Positions 16,603 to 28,344 of a DNA stretch of 64,000 nucleotides are shown in pieces. Within the stretch, counting starts at the first letter, position 1. Each line of letters begins with the position of its first letter. Position numbers and translations under genes: made by a program. The notes under the pieces were generated by a model, which had not been told where the DNA came from, searched no databases, and was given only the letters and a program-made list of their open reading frames with translations. This stretch comes from Leucothrix mucor DSM 2157 (GTDB lineage: Bacteria; Pseudomonadota; Gammaproteobacteria; Thiotrichales; Thiotrichaceae), in assembly GCF_000419525.1 (NCBI RefSeq), contig NZ_ATTE01000001.1, positions 3,321,501 through 3,385,500 of the forward strand. Reading direction: 5' to 3'.

Positions 16603-18150
16603 TCATTGCGAGTCCCATACGGCCTGCAACTCAGCCGTCGCCGCTTGATAATCAGGCGCTTTGGTAATCGCCGAAATCATCGCTACCGAACCTATGCCCG
16701 TAGCCCTCAAGGCCTGGGCTCGCGCCAGATTAATCCCACCAATCGCCACTAAGGGATACTCGCCATCCAGCAATTCCACCCAACGCTCGACCGCTGCCGC
16801 CCCCTGCGGAACCCAAGGCATGGCTTTGCTGGTCGTCGCATAAATCGGCCCCAGCGCGATATAACTCGGGTTCACCCACAGCGCGCGCGCCACTTCGGTA
16901 TAGCTGTGAGTCGACACACCCAAGCGGCAACCGGCGTTGGCAATCGCCTGCAAATCAGCCTCATACAAATCCTCCTGCCCGAGGTGAATGCCATATGCGC
17001 CGTGCTTAATCGCCAGCTGCCAATGGTCATTAATAAACAGGCGGATATTGCGGTCTTTGCACACCGAAACGGCTTGTTGAATTTGCGTATCCAGCGCCTG
17101 CTCGCTGGGCGGGTTATCGGTATCGGTTTTGAGTCGCAGTTGAATGGTGGTGATGCCGCAGTCAATTAGCTTTTCAACCCAGTCCACAGAGTCAACCACA
17201 GGGTAGATTCCTAGTCGAAGTGTATCGCAACGCGCCAACTCAGGTCGCGGGGCCTCTGGTGACTGAGGCGTCATTAGCGGAAAGTCTTGATAATCGACGC
17301 TCCAGTCATCCGGACTCACATCGCCTAGGCACGCTTGATAGGCTCCGGCGACGGGCACTGCTTGGCGAATACCCCGACTCACCAGTGTTTTAGCCAACAC
17401 AATGGCATCAGCCACCGAGTAACCTTGCGCACTGGCACAGGCAATCGCCGTGGCAAATAAGCAACCAGTGCCTCGCACATTGGCACGCTCCGGCCAACGG
17501 GTTCCCATTAGCCAAAAGCGCAAACTATCGCTCGCAAAGTAGTCACTGGAAGTGGCGCTCTCTGGATTAAAATGGCCACCTTTTAGTAACACTGACGTAG
17601 CTCCAGTATCCAACAAAGCATTCACTGCGGTCTCAACTTCAGACACGCTTGAAACAGGCAAACTAGTTAACTGAGCCAGCTCATTAAGGTTTGGAGTAAT
17701 CACATCCGCCAGCGGAAGCAACTGCTCCCGAAGCGCTTGTTCACCTGCTTCCGTAAGCAATCTCGTCCCTGAGCTAGCCGCAATTACAGGATCAATAATA
17801 ATACGTGGCGACTGGCCTTGTTCCCGCAGCCGCAGGACCGCATCACACACCGCAGCCACAACTAACTCATCACCCAGCATACCCATTTTAATCGCCGCTA
17901 AAGGCTGTGCATCGGCTTGCTTTAAGGCCTGCATCACACTTTCTAATTGCGCAGTCACTTGCCAAGCAGGCAATACACCCAACTCACTTACCTCAGTATT
18001 ATTCTGAGCCGTCACCGCCGTCGTCACGCTGTAGGCATGCATCCCTAACGCATGTACCACTCGCCAATCTGCCTGCAGCCCCGCGCCACCAATCAATAAA
18101 ACGGAGGCCGCTGCCTGAGGCTGTGAGACTGAAATTACCGGATTAATCAT
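16603..18150 (-). CDS. thiDE: bifunctional HMP-P kinase / thiamine-phosphate synthase
   Basis: This 515-residue fusion performs two late steps of thiamine synthesis. Residues about 1-270 are ThiD, a ribokinase-fold hydroxymethylpyrimidine (phosphate) kinase, with VLLKGGHFNPES and the anion-hole/catalytic NVRGTGCLFATAIA. Residues about 305-515 are ThiE, a TIM-barrel thiamine-phosphate synthase, with TTIQLRLK, LFINDHWQLAIKHGAYGIHL and the late block LGPIYATTSKAMPW followed by VAIGGIN. The ThiD-ThiE order in one chain is known from several gammaproteobacteria. The ATG has AGGAA about 10 nt upstream. It lies apart from the thiC operon, separated by a plus-strand lipoprotein gene, and no riboswitch is visible in front of it. 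Confidence 0.95.
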   Translation of the reverse strand: MINPVISVSQPQAAASVLLIGGAGLQADWRVVHALGMHAYSVTTAVTAQNNTEVSELGVLPAWQVTAQLESVMQALKQADAQPLAAIKMGMLGDELVVAAVCDAVLRLREQGQSPRIIIDPVIAASSGTRLLTEAGEQALREQLLPLADVITPNLNELAQLTSLPVSSVSEVETAVNALLDTGATSVLLKGGHFNPESATSSDYFASDSLRFWLMGTRWPERANVRGTGCLFATAIACASAQGYSVADAIVLAKTLVSRGIRQAVPVAGAYQACLGDVSPDDWSVDYQDFPLMTPQSPEAPRPELARCDTLRLGIYPVVDSVDWVEKLIDCGITTIQLRLKTDTDNPPSEQALDTQIQQAVSVCKDRNIRLFINDHWQLAIKHGAYGIHLGQEDLYEADLQAIANAGCRLGVSTHSYTEVARALWVNPSYIALGPIYATTSKAMPWVPQGAAAVERWVELLDGEYPLVAIGGINLARAQALRATGIGSVAMISAITKAPDYQAATAELQAVWDSQ

Positions 18151-18244
18151 TGATTACCATTCCTGTTATGCGATAAAAAACTACTGATTTATCAAGGATG
18201 CCACCCTATACTGGCCCATCCACTTATTCAAAAAAGAGCCATTA

Positions 18245-19402
18245 ATGACTCATCGATTTAAGCAATGCCTGATCATTGCCAGCCTTTGCTTAGGGCTCAG
18301 CGCTTGCAGCCAAAAACAAACCCTATTTAGCGAGTTTCCGGGCTTTGATCATTACTTCGCAAGCAACCAGCCTTCCGATGCGCTACCCGATGCCACGGCG
18401 CAAGCCTTGCTTACTCAATATCGCCCACGCGTATTTATGGCAGAAGGCCAGCCTCGGTTTATTGATTTTTACCAAGACTATATTGCCAATGGCGCGTTGT
18501 ATGTTGATGACAAACTGGTTAGCGACAAGGTCGATCAAGCACTACTCAACCAATATAAAGCCGACACCAAAGCCGAGTTTCGCCACAAGCCAAGCGGCAA
18601 CGCTGGCTCACCGGTGGTGTATGGGCGCATCGACCAAGACGTACTGGAACACGACGGCAAGCAGTACCCACTCACTTTTCTTAACTACAATTTGGTCTTC
18701 CCAAAAAGTGGCCTGCTCAAAGGCCTGAGCACCTGGCAATACCTCGCCATGGAAACCGTCGGCGACACAGAAGACTGGCACCAGCTCGACCACTATGTCG
18801 GCCTTGCCGTGGTGCTTTATCAAAACCAACCTTTAGCCGTGATGCTGCAACAACATAACTACAAAACCACGTGGCTACTCACCGATCAGAAAACCAGCTA
18901 CAGCACCACGCTTGGGGCAAATGATCGCATTGCCGTGGATGTCGCGCTGCAATCTAACGAACTGTATCTTCACCGCAAAGAACTCACCCGCCACCCCGGA
19001 ATTTCCTTCGTGGATGCCGACACCATCGAGTTCTATAAAACCGCTAAAAACAAACCGATGATGGCCGGCTGGGATATCACTCACGGCCAGCAAGAGCAGG
19101 ATTATCAACTCAAATTTCTACCGGCCTCCGATGCGTTTTACACCTTCAAAGGTCGCTTGGGCGAGAACCGTAAACTCCTCGGTCGCGATGGGCCTCCGGG
19201 CGCACAGTACGTCACCCTGCCCGACCTGATGCCTTGGAGTAGTCGCTTGGTCAGCAGCTTCCGCCCCAGCTCGCTTGAGGAGGAAACAGCCAAACTGGAA
19301 AAGCTACTGGCGGCTGGTAAATTTAAGATTGATACCAAAGCGCTAGAGGCATATACCCGCGACTTTGTTCAAGCGGCAAAGGCACAAGGCAAACTCCCAT
19401 AA
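18245..19402 (+). CDS. uncharacterised lipoprotein
   Basis: This 385-residue protein opens with a lipoprotein signal peptide (FKQCLIIASLCLGLSAC), with lipobox LSAC and Ser at +2 of the mature protein, so outer-membrane sorting is expected. I do not recognise a domain. The sequence is rich in aromatic residues and has conserved-looking stretches such as LTFLNYNLVFPKSGLLKGLS, DHYVGLAVVLYQNQPLAVML and LMPWSSRLVSSFRPSSLEE. It sits alone on the plus strand between two thiamine-synthesis loci on the minus strand. Nothing in the protein suggests a thiamine role, and the position is probably incidental. Confidence 0.8.
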   Translation: MTHRFKQCLIIASLCLGLSACSQKQTLFSEFPGFDHYFASNQPSDALPDATAQALLTQYRPRVFMAEGQPRFIDFYQDYIANGALYVDDKLVSDKVDQALLNQYKADTKAEFRHKPSGNAGSPVVYGRIDQDVLEHDGKQYPLTFLNYNLVFPKSGLLKGLSTWQYLAMETVGDTEDWHQLDHYVGLAVVLYQNQPLAVMLQQHNYKTTWLLTDQKTSYSTTLGANDRIAVDVALQSNELYLHRKELTRHPGISFVDADTIEFYKTAKNKPMMAGWDITHGQQEQDYQLKFLPASDAFYTFKGRLGENRKLLGRDGPPGAQYVTLPDLMPWSSRLVSSFRPSSLEEETAKLEKLLAAGKFKIDTKALEAYTRDFVQAAKAQGKLP

Positions 19403-19414
19403 TCGCCAATTTCA

Positions 19415-19449
19415 CCTCCCCCAAGTGCGAGCAATCACACTAGGGGAGG
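19415..19449. terminator. Long stem-loop between convergent genes
   Basis: CCTCCCC pairs with GGGGAGG, and inner AGTG with CACT, just after the lipoprotein stop. There is no run of T, but it is positioned to end transcription from the plus strand before convergent thiG. Confidence 0.5.
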
Positions 19450-19510
19450 CTGCTACTTATCGCACGAACCCTCATTTACTAACTCAACACTTAGCGCTTA
19501 ATACCTAACT

Positions 19511-19552
19511 CTCAGCACCTAAGTCTCAGCACCTAAGTCTCAGCGTCTAGGG
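19511..19552. repeat. 14-bp tandem repeat, three copies
   Basis: CTCAGCACCTAAGT occurs twice without gap (19511-19524 and 19525-19538) and a third degenerate copy, CTCAGCGTCTAGGG, follows up to the thiG stop. Function is unknown; it may be slippage-derived. Confidence 0.7.
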
Positions 19553-19553
19553 C

Positions 19554-20363
19554 TTAAGACTGATGCCAAAACGGTGTACCAATAGTTGGCGTGCTAGCCG
19601 AAGCCGCTTCCCGCGCTTCGATCATGCCGCTACGCCAGGCACTACGCCCCGCTTCAATCGCACTAGCAAAGGCTCCCGCCATCACCACGGGATCATGCGC
19701 TTGTGCCACGGCGGTATTTAACAGCACCGCATCAAAACCCAACTCCATTGCCCGACAAGCATCCGAAGGCTTGCCAATTCCCGCATCCACCAGCAAGGTC
19801 ATTTCCGGTAAACGCTCCCGAATCGTGCGCAATGCATGGGGGTTTAACAAACCCAGCCCCGTGCCAATTGGCGAGCCCCAAGGCATCAATACCTCGCAAC
19901 CCACATCCCGTAATTTCTGGCAAAGCACTAAGTCATCCGTGCAATACGGAAATACTTTAAAGCCCTCGGTCACCAACGTTTCGGCGGCTTCCAGTGTGGC
20001 AAAAGGATCGGGCTGCAGATTGTAATCATCACCAATCACTTCCAGCTTTATCCAGTCCGTCTTAAATAACTCCCGCGACATCTGCGCTAACGTAATCGCT
20101 TCTTTAGCGGTATGACAACCGGCGGTATTGGGCAGCAACGCGCAACCACTGGCTTTGATCAATTCCCAGTATTGATTACCGCCCTGCTGGCCTGGCGATT
20201 GACGACGTAATGACACCGTCACCACGTCCGCTTTGGAGGCTAAAATAGACTGCTGCATCACCTCAGGTGAAGGGTACAGCGCCGTGCCGATAAAGAAGCG
20301 ACTGCTCAAGGTTTTGCCGTAAACGCTCCAGCGATCACGGTTATCATTTATGTTTTCAGACAT
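19554..20363 (-). CDS. thiG: thiazole synthase ThiG
   Basis: ThiG builds the thiazole phosphate ring of thiamine from 1-deoxyxylulose-5-phosphate, ThiS-thiocarboxylate and dehydroglycine. The 269-residue protein has the family's [18 protein letters not shown] start, VTVSLRRQ with the Schiff-base region further on at [10 protein letters not shown], and the phosphate-binding [12 protein letters not shown] and [10 protein letters not shown] blocks. ATG 20363 is preferred because GGAGAAGG lies just before it; the longer frame starts inside thiS. It is the last gene of the thiC-thiO-thiS-thiG operon. Oxygen-dependent ThiO, rather than ThiH, supplies the dehydroglycine here. Confidence 0.96.
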   Translation of the reverse strand: MSENINDNRDRWSVYGKTLSSRFFIGTALYPSPEVMQQSILASKADVVTVSLRRQSPGQQGGNQYWELIKASGCALLPNTAGCHTAKEAITLAQMSRELFKTDWIKLEVIGDDYNLQPDPFATLEAAETLVTEGFKVFPYCTDDLVLCQKLRDVGCEVLMPWGSPIGTGLGLLNPHALRTIRERLPEMTLLVDAGIGKPSDACRAMELGFDAVLLNTAVAQAHDPVVMAGAFASAIEAGRSAWRSGMIEAREAASASTPTIGTPFWHQS

Positions 20364-20377
20364 TACCTTCTCCCATG

Positions 20378-20577
20378 TCACCCACCCACAATCGGTTGCA
20401 AAATATCAATCTGATCAGCCGCTTGCACTTCGGTATCCATCCAGCGATCACGCGGCACAAAGGTCTGATTCACTGCAATCACCAACAGATCTTTGGGGTC
20501 AAATCCCCACTCCTGCATGGCGAGCTCTAAGACTTGCGGCTGAGCCAAGGACTTGCGCTCACCATTTACACTTATTT

Positions 20578-20584
<7 letters not shown>
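20378..20584 (-). CDS. thiS: sulfur carrier protein ThiS
   Basis: This 68-residue ubiquitin-fold sulfur carrier ends in the essential diglycine (ILQPIVGG), which becomes adenylated and then thiocarboxylated to donate sulfur to ThiG. It starts [13 protein letters not shown], like other ThiS proteins. Its ATG overlaps the end of thiO by 7 nt and its stop is 15 nt before the preferred thiG start, consistent with tight translational coupling. No thiF (adenylating enzyme) is present in the operon, so activation must use a protein encoded elsewhere, perhaps MoeB. Confidence 0.95.
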
Positions 20585-23621
<3,037 letters not shown>

Positions 23622-23657
23622 TTATTCCAGTGTGATGGTGCATGGCAGTCGTCTGCC

Positions 23658-23746
23658 TTGTTTCCTACGACGGTACGAACCGTATCAGGTGCAACGGGTA
23701 TGAATCTCAGCCTTCACAAAATCAAATTTCGCGAGGGCACCCCGAC
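23658..23746 (-). promoter_or_regulatory. TPP riboswitch upstream of thiC
   Basis: On the minus strand the THI-box elements occur in order: GTCGGGGTGCCC, GGCTGAGATTCATACCC, GCACCTGATACGG, and GTACCGTCGTAGGAAA. It ends about 110 nt upstream of thiC, leaving room for an expression platform. It should shut down the thiC-thiO-thiS-thiG operon when TPP is plentiful. Confidence 0.95.
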
Positions 23747-23837
23747 AAGTGTTATTTAAAATAGCAGAGAAGTTTTCGGCTGGCTACTCTCAATTTATCC
23801 GTTTCAGAAATTACACTGAGACGTCTATGATTGATTG

Positions 23838-24989
23838 TCAGCCTGCTGTTTTGGCGTTATTACCCGCAGGTGGAGGTCCACCGCCCGGAGGTCTGCCACC
23901 CGGAGGAGGTCCGCCTGGGCCACGCCCGGAGTTAATCACCTCGCCATGCAGACAGCCCACAAACATATTCTCACTCGGGCTAGCCGCGCGGTAGTGATAA
24001 CCTCTCACGGCATCCGTTGTACCTCGGCACTCATCCAGAGACTCCGCCTCATTACCTGCTTCATCTTTCCAGGCATAAACCGGATAGCCGTCTGCCGCAT
24101 AACCAATTAATGGGGCATAACCATTACCGGATTTATCAGGCACACTGCCACAACCTGTGGAGGCGTGATAATGATAGCCCTGATGCACATTGGTGTGTCC
24201 GCCGCAGTCATCAAAGGCTGCAATGGTGTAAGCACCTAAAATCGCGTTAACCGGCGCAGGGCCTGATAACTCAGTACCATCTAAAGAGATACCGGCAGTC
24301 GCAACCCGGCCAGCGGTATTAGCCGCGGGAATAGGTTTGGTTGGAATGAGGAAAGTACGCGAGAAATCATCATCAAGGTAAGACAACTCACACTCAATGC
24401 AGTTTTGCATATATTCTTCTTCAACGTCCGGTTTTGCAGCGCCTAAACAGGCCTCTTTGGTCGCGGTATAGCGAACTTTATTCGTCTCCGCGTCGTAGAC
24501 CATCCACTTCTCATCACCGTAGTACTCACCCAGTTTTAGGATAAATTCTCCGGTAATATCCACTAAATCTCCCTTACCATCTTTACTAAACCAGCCGCCG
24601 CCAACATTCGCACCGTCGCTAGTCGTTCTAGGGCAAAATGGGCCCGGTGTGCGGCCTGCCGGTGCACCATTCGTGATGAACTGGTAACAAGTCGTTTTTG
24701 TGCCTGCACTCGTTTCACAGTCCACAATTTTAGGTGTTTCAGTAAAGGCCCCCTCGACAAACATCGATAGGTTGATTCCTTCGTTAATGACCGCTTTATC
24801 TGCTGTTATTTTTGAAGCGGTTGCGGCTACGGCTAACGCTTTTTCTGTGGCGGCAGGCTGTGCCGGCGTGTCGACTTTAGGCGTCGCCGCGGCAGTGGCT
24901 TTACTCTCAGAGGAGCCATTACATCCCCCTAAAACCAGCGCACTACAGGCAAGAATGCCGAGTAGCGACGGGCAATTTGATAAGCGCAT
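23838..24989 (-). CDS. YHYH-domain lipoprotein
   Basis: This protein of about 383 residues starts at ATG 24989, with AAGGAGA 7-8 nt upstream and a lipoprotein signal ending LVLGGC. A low-complexity Ala/Thr/Lys linker follows. The YHYH domain is in the second half: GGHTNVHQGYHYHASTGCG, then GYAADGYPVYAW and the repeat VRGYHYRAASPSENMFVGCL. The C-terminus is a Gly/Pro-rich tail (GPGGPPPGGRPPGGGPPP). Many paired cysteines suggest disulfides in the periplasm or at the surface. YHYH proteins have no established function; the histidine cluster suggests metal binding. It lies upstream of thiC in the same direction but with its own long gap. Confidence 0.85.
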   Translation of the reverse strand: MRLSNCPSLLGILACSALVLGGCNGSSESKATAAATPKVDTPAQPAATEKALAVAATASKITADKAVINEGINLSMFVEGAFTETPKIVDCETSAGTKTTCYQFITNGAPAGRTPGPFCPRTTSDGANVGGGWFSKDGKGDLVDITGEFILKLGEYYGDEKWMVYDAETNKVRYTATKEACLGAAKPDVEEEYMQNCIECELSYLDDDFSRTFLIPTKPIPAANTAGRVATAGISLDGTELSGPAPVNAILGAYTIAAFDDCGGHTNVHQGYHYHASTGCGSVPDKSGNGYAPLIGYAADGYPVYAWKDEAGNEAESLDECRGTTDAVRGYHYRAASPSENMFVGCLHGEVINSGRGPGGPPPGGRPPGGGPPPAGNNAKTAG

Positions 24990-25144
24990 GAATTGTCTCC
25001 TTTGCTTCATTATGGGTGGTACTTTTCTACCGATAACATTACTGAACTGTATAACAATAATGTGCAGAAAAAATGGAGATGCTGATTATTCGGCCGCTAA
25101 GCAGCTATACTAACAATCATCCAACTAACAACGCGAAATTAGCT

Positions 25145-26329
25145 ATGAAACGCATCAAACCAATCCTCCTACTCAGTGGTTTGTTACTGAGTGGCTCCGC
25201 TCTGGCAGAGTGCCAAAATACCGGTAATTTTAATCAATGGCTAAACGGCTTTAAGCAACAGGCCACGGCTTCCGGCATTCCCGCGAATATCGTCAATGGT
25301 GCGCTGAACAATGTGAAATTTGACCCCAGCGTCGTGCAGCGCGACCGTTCACAAAGTGTCTTTGCGCAGACCTTTCTGGAGTTTTCTGCCAAGAAAGTGA
25401 ACCCTTATCGCCTAAGCAACGGCCAGAAAAAGATTCAGGAAAACCGCGCCCTATTTCAACACATCGAAAAGCAGTTCGGCGTACCGGCTCCCGTGCTAAC
25501 GGCTTACTGGGCACTAGAAACTGACTTTGGCGCAGTGACGGGCAACTTCCCAACGCTCCAAGCACTGGCGACGCTTGCTTATGATTGTCGCCGTGGTGAT
25601 TTTTTCCGGAATGAGCTGATGCACGCGCTCAATATTATCCAAAAAGGTGATATGCCAGCGGCACAAATGCAAGGCGCATGGGCCGGTGAATTAGGCCAGC
25701 TACAATTCCTGCCCTCCGGCTATGACAAGCACGCTGTGGACTATGATGGCGATGGTCGCCGTGATCTGATTCGCTCTAAAGAAGATGCACTGGCCTCCGC
25801 CGCGAGCCTATTACGTCAATACGGCTGGCAGCGAAACCAAGCTTGGCTATTGGAAGTTAAAGTACCCCAGCAAATGGATTGGTCATTAGCACGATTAGGT
25901 AATAAATTACCGCTGGCACAATGGACCAAACAAGGGGTGACGGAGCTTAGCGGTCGCCCGTTAAGACCTGCTGGCACTGCCGAACTGCTGCTACCAATGG
26001 GGCGTAATGGCCCGGCCTTTCTAGCCTTTCCAAACTTTGATGTGATGCTGCGCTGGAATGAATCAACGGTTTATTCGATCACTGCCGCTTATTTGGCAAC
26101 CCGCTTTGCAGGGGCTGGGCAAGTTCGCAATGGCAATGCACCCGTACAAAGTTTATCCATGGATCAGGTCAAAGTACTGCAAAGTAAGCTGAAGGCACGC
26201 GGCTTTGCGGTAACTAAAATTGATGGGATTATTGGCGAGGAAACCAGCGGCGCGGTGCGTAAATTGCAGCAGCAGCTAGGCTTACCGGCAGATGGCTATC
26301 CTGACCCTGCGCTATTGCAACGTTTGTAA
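25145..26329 (+). CDS. lytic murein transglycosylase, MltB family, with C-terminal peptidoglycan-binding domain
   Basis: This periplasmic muramidase-like enzyme of about 394 residues cleaves peptidoglycan to 1,6-anhydro products. ATG 25145 starts a clear signal peptide (KPILLLSGLLLSGSALA). The SLT_2 catalytic domain shows VLTAYWALETDFGAVTGNFP, with the catalytic Glu in WALETDFG, and the block GAWAGELGQLQFLPSGY with ALDYDGDGRRDL-like VDYDGDGRRDL. The last 60 residues (VKVLQSKLKARGFAVTKIDG) form a PG_binding_1 domain. This domain order matches soluble MltB-like enzymes. It is monocistronic and ends in an intrinsic terminator. Confidence 0.94.
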   Translation: MKRIKPILLLSGLLLSGSALAECQNTGNFNQWLNGFKQQATASGIPANIVNGALNNVKFDPSVVQRDRSQSVFAQTFLEFSAKKVNPYRLSNGQKKIQENRALFQHIEKQFGVPAPVLTAYWALETDFGAVTGNFPTLQALATLAYDCRRGDFFRNELMHALNIIQKGDMPAAQMQGAWAGELGQLQFLPSGYDKHAVDYDGDGRRDLIRSKEDALASAASLLRQYGWQRNQAWLLEVKVPQQMDWSLARLGNKLPLAQWTKQGVTELSGRPLRPAGTAELLLPMGRNGPAFLAFPNFDVMLRWNESTVYSITAAYLATRFAGAGQVRNGNAPVQSLSMDQVKVLQSKLKARGFAVTKIDGIIGEETSGAVRKLQQQLGLPADGYPDPALLQRL

Positions 26330-26373
26330 GATGTAACGAGTCAGCTTTAACAGGTCATCGTTACCCGGAAAAC

Positions 26374-26415
26374 AAAAAAGCCGCTCACCGATTGACCACG
26401 GTGAGCGGCTTTTTT
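26374..26415. terminator. Strong bidirectional intrinsic terminator
   Basis: An 11-bp GC-rich stem (GCCGCTCACCG/CGGTGAGCGGC) with an 8-nt loop is flanked by A-run on the left and T-run on the right. It can end both the mltB-like transcript and the convergent membrane-protein transcript. Confidence 0.95.
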
Positions 26416-26443
26416 TGACTAACGAGTTATGGATTTTTGGGGT

Positions 26444-26968
26444 TTAAGACTGCGCTGATTTGTTCTTGTAGATGTACAGTGCAATGCTAATCGCGGCAAA
26501 AAATACCAAGTGCAGCAAGAACTTAACATCCAAAGCAAAGTTTAACGCAGGCAATTGATCAATCTTCAACTGCTGGAAAGAAACCAACTGCACAATCATC
26601 GCATTGGCCGGTGGTGCAATCACGGTTGTAAACCAGGTAAAGAGTAAGGCAAACAGCGCGATAACTTCGGCTCGTGCAAACTTCACCATCACCAGACCAC
26701 TAATCAAACCATAAAAAATCGAGACCGCTGAGTGAGCAATCCAGGCAATTGCGATAGCAGGCGCTGCGCTCAAACCACCGAGTTGTTGATACGCCGCAGC
26801 GTGTCGGCTCGTTAAGGTGTCCATCCCAAATAAAGGCTGCATCATAATAAAAATGACGCCCATCACAGCACCAAATACTCCAGCGATTAATACTAGTTTT
26901 TGGGCTTGAGAAATACCCCGTGGCTCGCTAAATGCTGTGGCGTTGATCGTGCCTGTATTCGTAGTCAA
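26444..26968 (-). CDS. four-helix membrane protein of unknown function
   Basis: This protein of about 174 residues has four hydrophobic segments: LVLIAGVFGAVMGVIFIM, AIAIAWIAHSAVSIFYGLIS, VIALFALLFTWFTTVIAP and FLLHLVFFAAISIALYIY. I prefer TTG 26968 as the start because AAGGAGT lies 6-7 nt before it, while the open frame that begins further upstream lacks a ribosome site. I do not recognise a family. It is the gene next to the exported dioxygenase operon, 170 nt past that operon's last stop in the same direction. Whether it is co-transcribed is unclear. Confidence 0.75.
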   Translation of the reverse strand: MTTNTGTINATAFSEPRGISQAQKLVLIAGVFGAVMGVIFIMMQPLFGMDTLTSRHAAAYQQLGGLSAAPAIAIAWIAHSAVSIFYGLISGLVMVKFARAEVIALFALLFTWFTTVIAPPANAMIVQLVSFQQLKIDQLPALNFALDVKFLLHLVFFAAISIALYIYKNKSAQS

Positions 26969-27140
26969 AATAGACTCCTTAAATGTATTCAGTAGTAATT
27001 GTCGCTTTGGAAAGCAGAGATTCAGCACGCTAATTTCTCTGGCTTATCCAAAGCAGGATTACTGATAAAAACGACGGAAGTCTTGATCTGGATGCAAGTG
27101 CTTTGGCTGGCCTTAGTTTCGGCTTGCTTGTTTTGATGCC

Positions 27141-27485
27141 TTAAAACTCTAGCAACCACTTGCCCTCAATAAGGTTTAACTCTAGTCCTATCTTAGTTCC
27201 AAGCACACGAACCAATGCCTTTTTTCCCGTTTCTTCATAGCTGGTTTCAAGCTTGATTTTCTTTGGTAATACAATCTTACTAAATGCTTTTTTCAATGCT
27301 TCAGGAGTGAAACGATGCTGCCATTTAGGCATGACCATTGGCGGGACAAGTTCATATTTTCCCGCTTGTGCCGCCGTCAAAAATGCCAATGCGACCGACT
27401 CGGGTTTGGTGTAATCGATGCTGTCACTGCTGCTAGCAGATCCCGAGAACATGGCCAGCATTAATAATAAAATTACTCGTTTCAT
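27141..27485 (-). CDS. small secreted protein, last gene of the dioxygenase operon
   Basis: This protein of about 114 residues begins with a signal peptide (MKRVILLLMLAMFSGSASSS). The mature part, DYTKPESVALAFLTAAQAGK then MPKWQHRFTPEALKKAFSKI, resembles small NTF2-like/DUF4878-type export proteins that begin with a SPESVAxAFLxA pattern. It ends with strands LVRVLGTKIGLELNLIEGKW. The gene starts 37 nt after the dioxygenase stop on the same strand. I cannot assign a specific function; a lipid- or small-ligand-binding role would fit the fold class. Confidence 0.75.
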   Translation of the reverse strand: MKRVILLLMLAMFSGSASSSDSIDYTKPESVALAFLTAAQAGKYELVPPMVMPKWQHRFTPEALKKAFSKIVLPKKIKLETSYEETGKKALVRVLGTKIGLELNLIEGKWLLEF

Positions 27486-27521
27486 TGGCGACTTTATCCC
27501 CATCTTGGTTTCCCAGCCTAA

Positions 27522-28292
27522 TCAGGCAATGCCAAATCTCACCGTTGCCGTGAGCAAGTTGTCAGTGCGCACAGTGTTGAGAACAACGCCCGTTTGTTCA
27601 GCCAAATCCCTGAGCGCTGAATCGTTTTTCAGATTATACGGACAAGTGCCATAGTCCTTATAATCCGGATGATTCGTGTAGATATCAGCCACCAATTCAT
27701 CAGGAAAATAAAGCTGCGTTGTCAAAAAGGTTTCGCCATCTCGCGATACTTTCAGGTGAATGTGGGTGACACGAGGGTCATACCAACCCGGAAAAACGGT
27801 TTCGAATACGACCATCCCGTTGCCATCGGTCACTTGTCCACCACGCATAAACGTTTCAGAATCCGTCGGTGCAATACTGCCATCTTTTTGAGTCGCAATA
27901 ATGGTGGCTAGCGTGTCAAATGGCGCACGAACCGGCACATCGCTATAACCGGAGTAATAGCCTCGTGCATCGCAATGCCATATTTCAACAGTTACCCCTT
28001 CAAGCGCTGAGCAATCCGGCACCTTCACCACTTCGACCGCCAGCTTGAGCGGCAAACCTGGCCGTCCCTCACTAATGTCTGAGCGAAGTGCCGATTTCAC
28101 ATAGTAAGGGCCAGATGTCTGTTCCGGCGTTAGCACACAAACATCCGCACCAGCCTCTGGGGCCACTTGGGTTGTTACGCCATTAGAAAAATTGGTTAAT
28201 GCGTAGCGAGCAAGGGAGTTTCGCTGCCAGTACGCCACGCCACCAATCGCTCCCACCCCAAGTCCAAACTTCATAAAACTTCTGCGCTTCAT
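27522..28292 (-). CDS. exported intradiol ring-cleavage dioxygenase-like protein
   Basis: This protein of about 256 residues belongs to the intradiol dioxygenase superfamily, whose non-haem Fe(III) enzymes split catechols between the hydroxyls. ATG 28292 has GGAGGA 6 nt upstream. It begins with a Tat-like leader (KRRSFMKFGLGVGAIGG), so export of a folded, iron-loaded enzyme is likely. Core motifs are LTPEQTSGPYYVKS, VEIWHCDARGYYSGYS and GWYDPRVTHIHLKV, which provide the Tyr, Tyr, His, His ligand set. Exported intradiol enzymes are unusual in bacteria. It lies third in the operon controlled by the TetR-type regulator. The natural substrate is unknown, and an aromatic or quinone compound outside the cytosol is inferred. 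Confidence 0.88.
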   Translation of the reverse strand: MKRRSFMKFGLGVGAIGGVAYWQRNSLARYALTNFSNGVTTQVAPEAGADVCVLTPEQTSGPYYVKSALRSDISEGRPGLPLKLAVEVVKVPDCSALEGVTVEIWHCDARGYYSGYSDVPVRAPFDTLATIIATQKDGSIAPTDSETFMRGGQVTDGNGMVVFETVFPGWYDPRVTHIHLKVSRDGETFLTTQLYFPDELVADIYTNHPDYKDYGTCPYNLKNDSALRDLAEQTGVVLNTVRTDNLLTATVRFGIA

Positions 28293-28344
28293 ATCCAATC
28301 CTCCATCAATTTATGTGTGTATTCTTAGTTTTCAACGAGAAACA

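Noticed and set aside
23749-23994. Proline/glycine-rich plus-strand frame
   Set aside because: It is antisense to the Gly/Pro tail of the YHYH lipoprotein.
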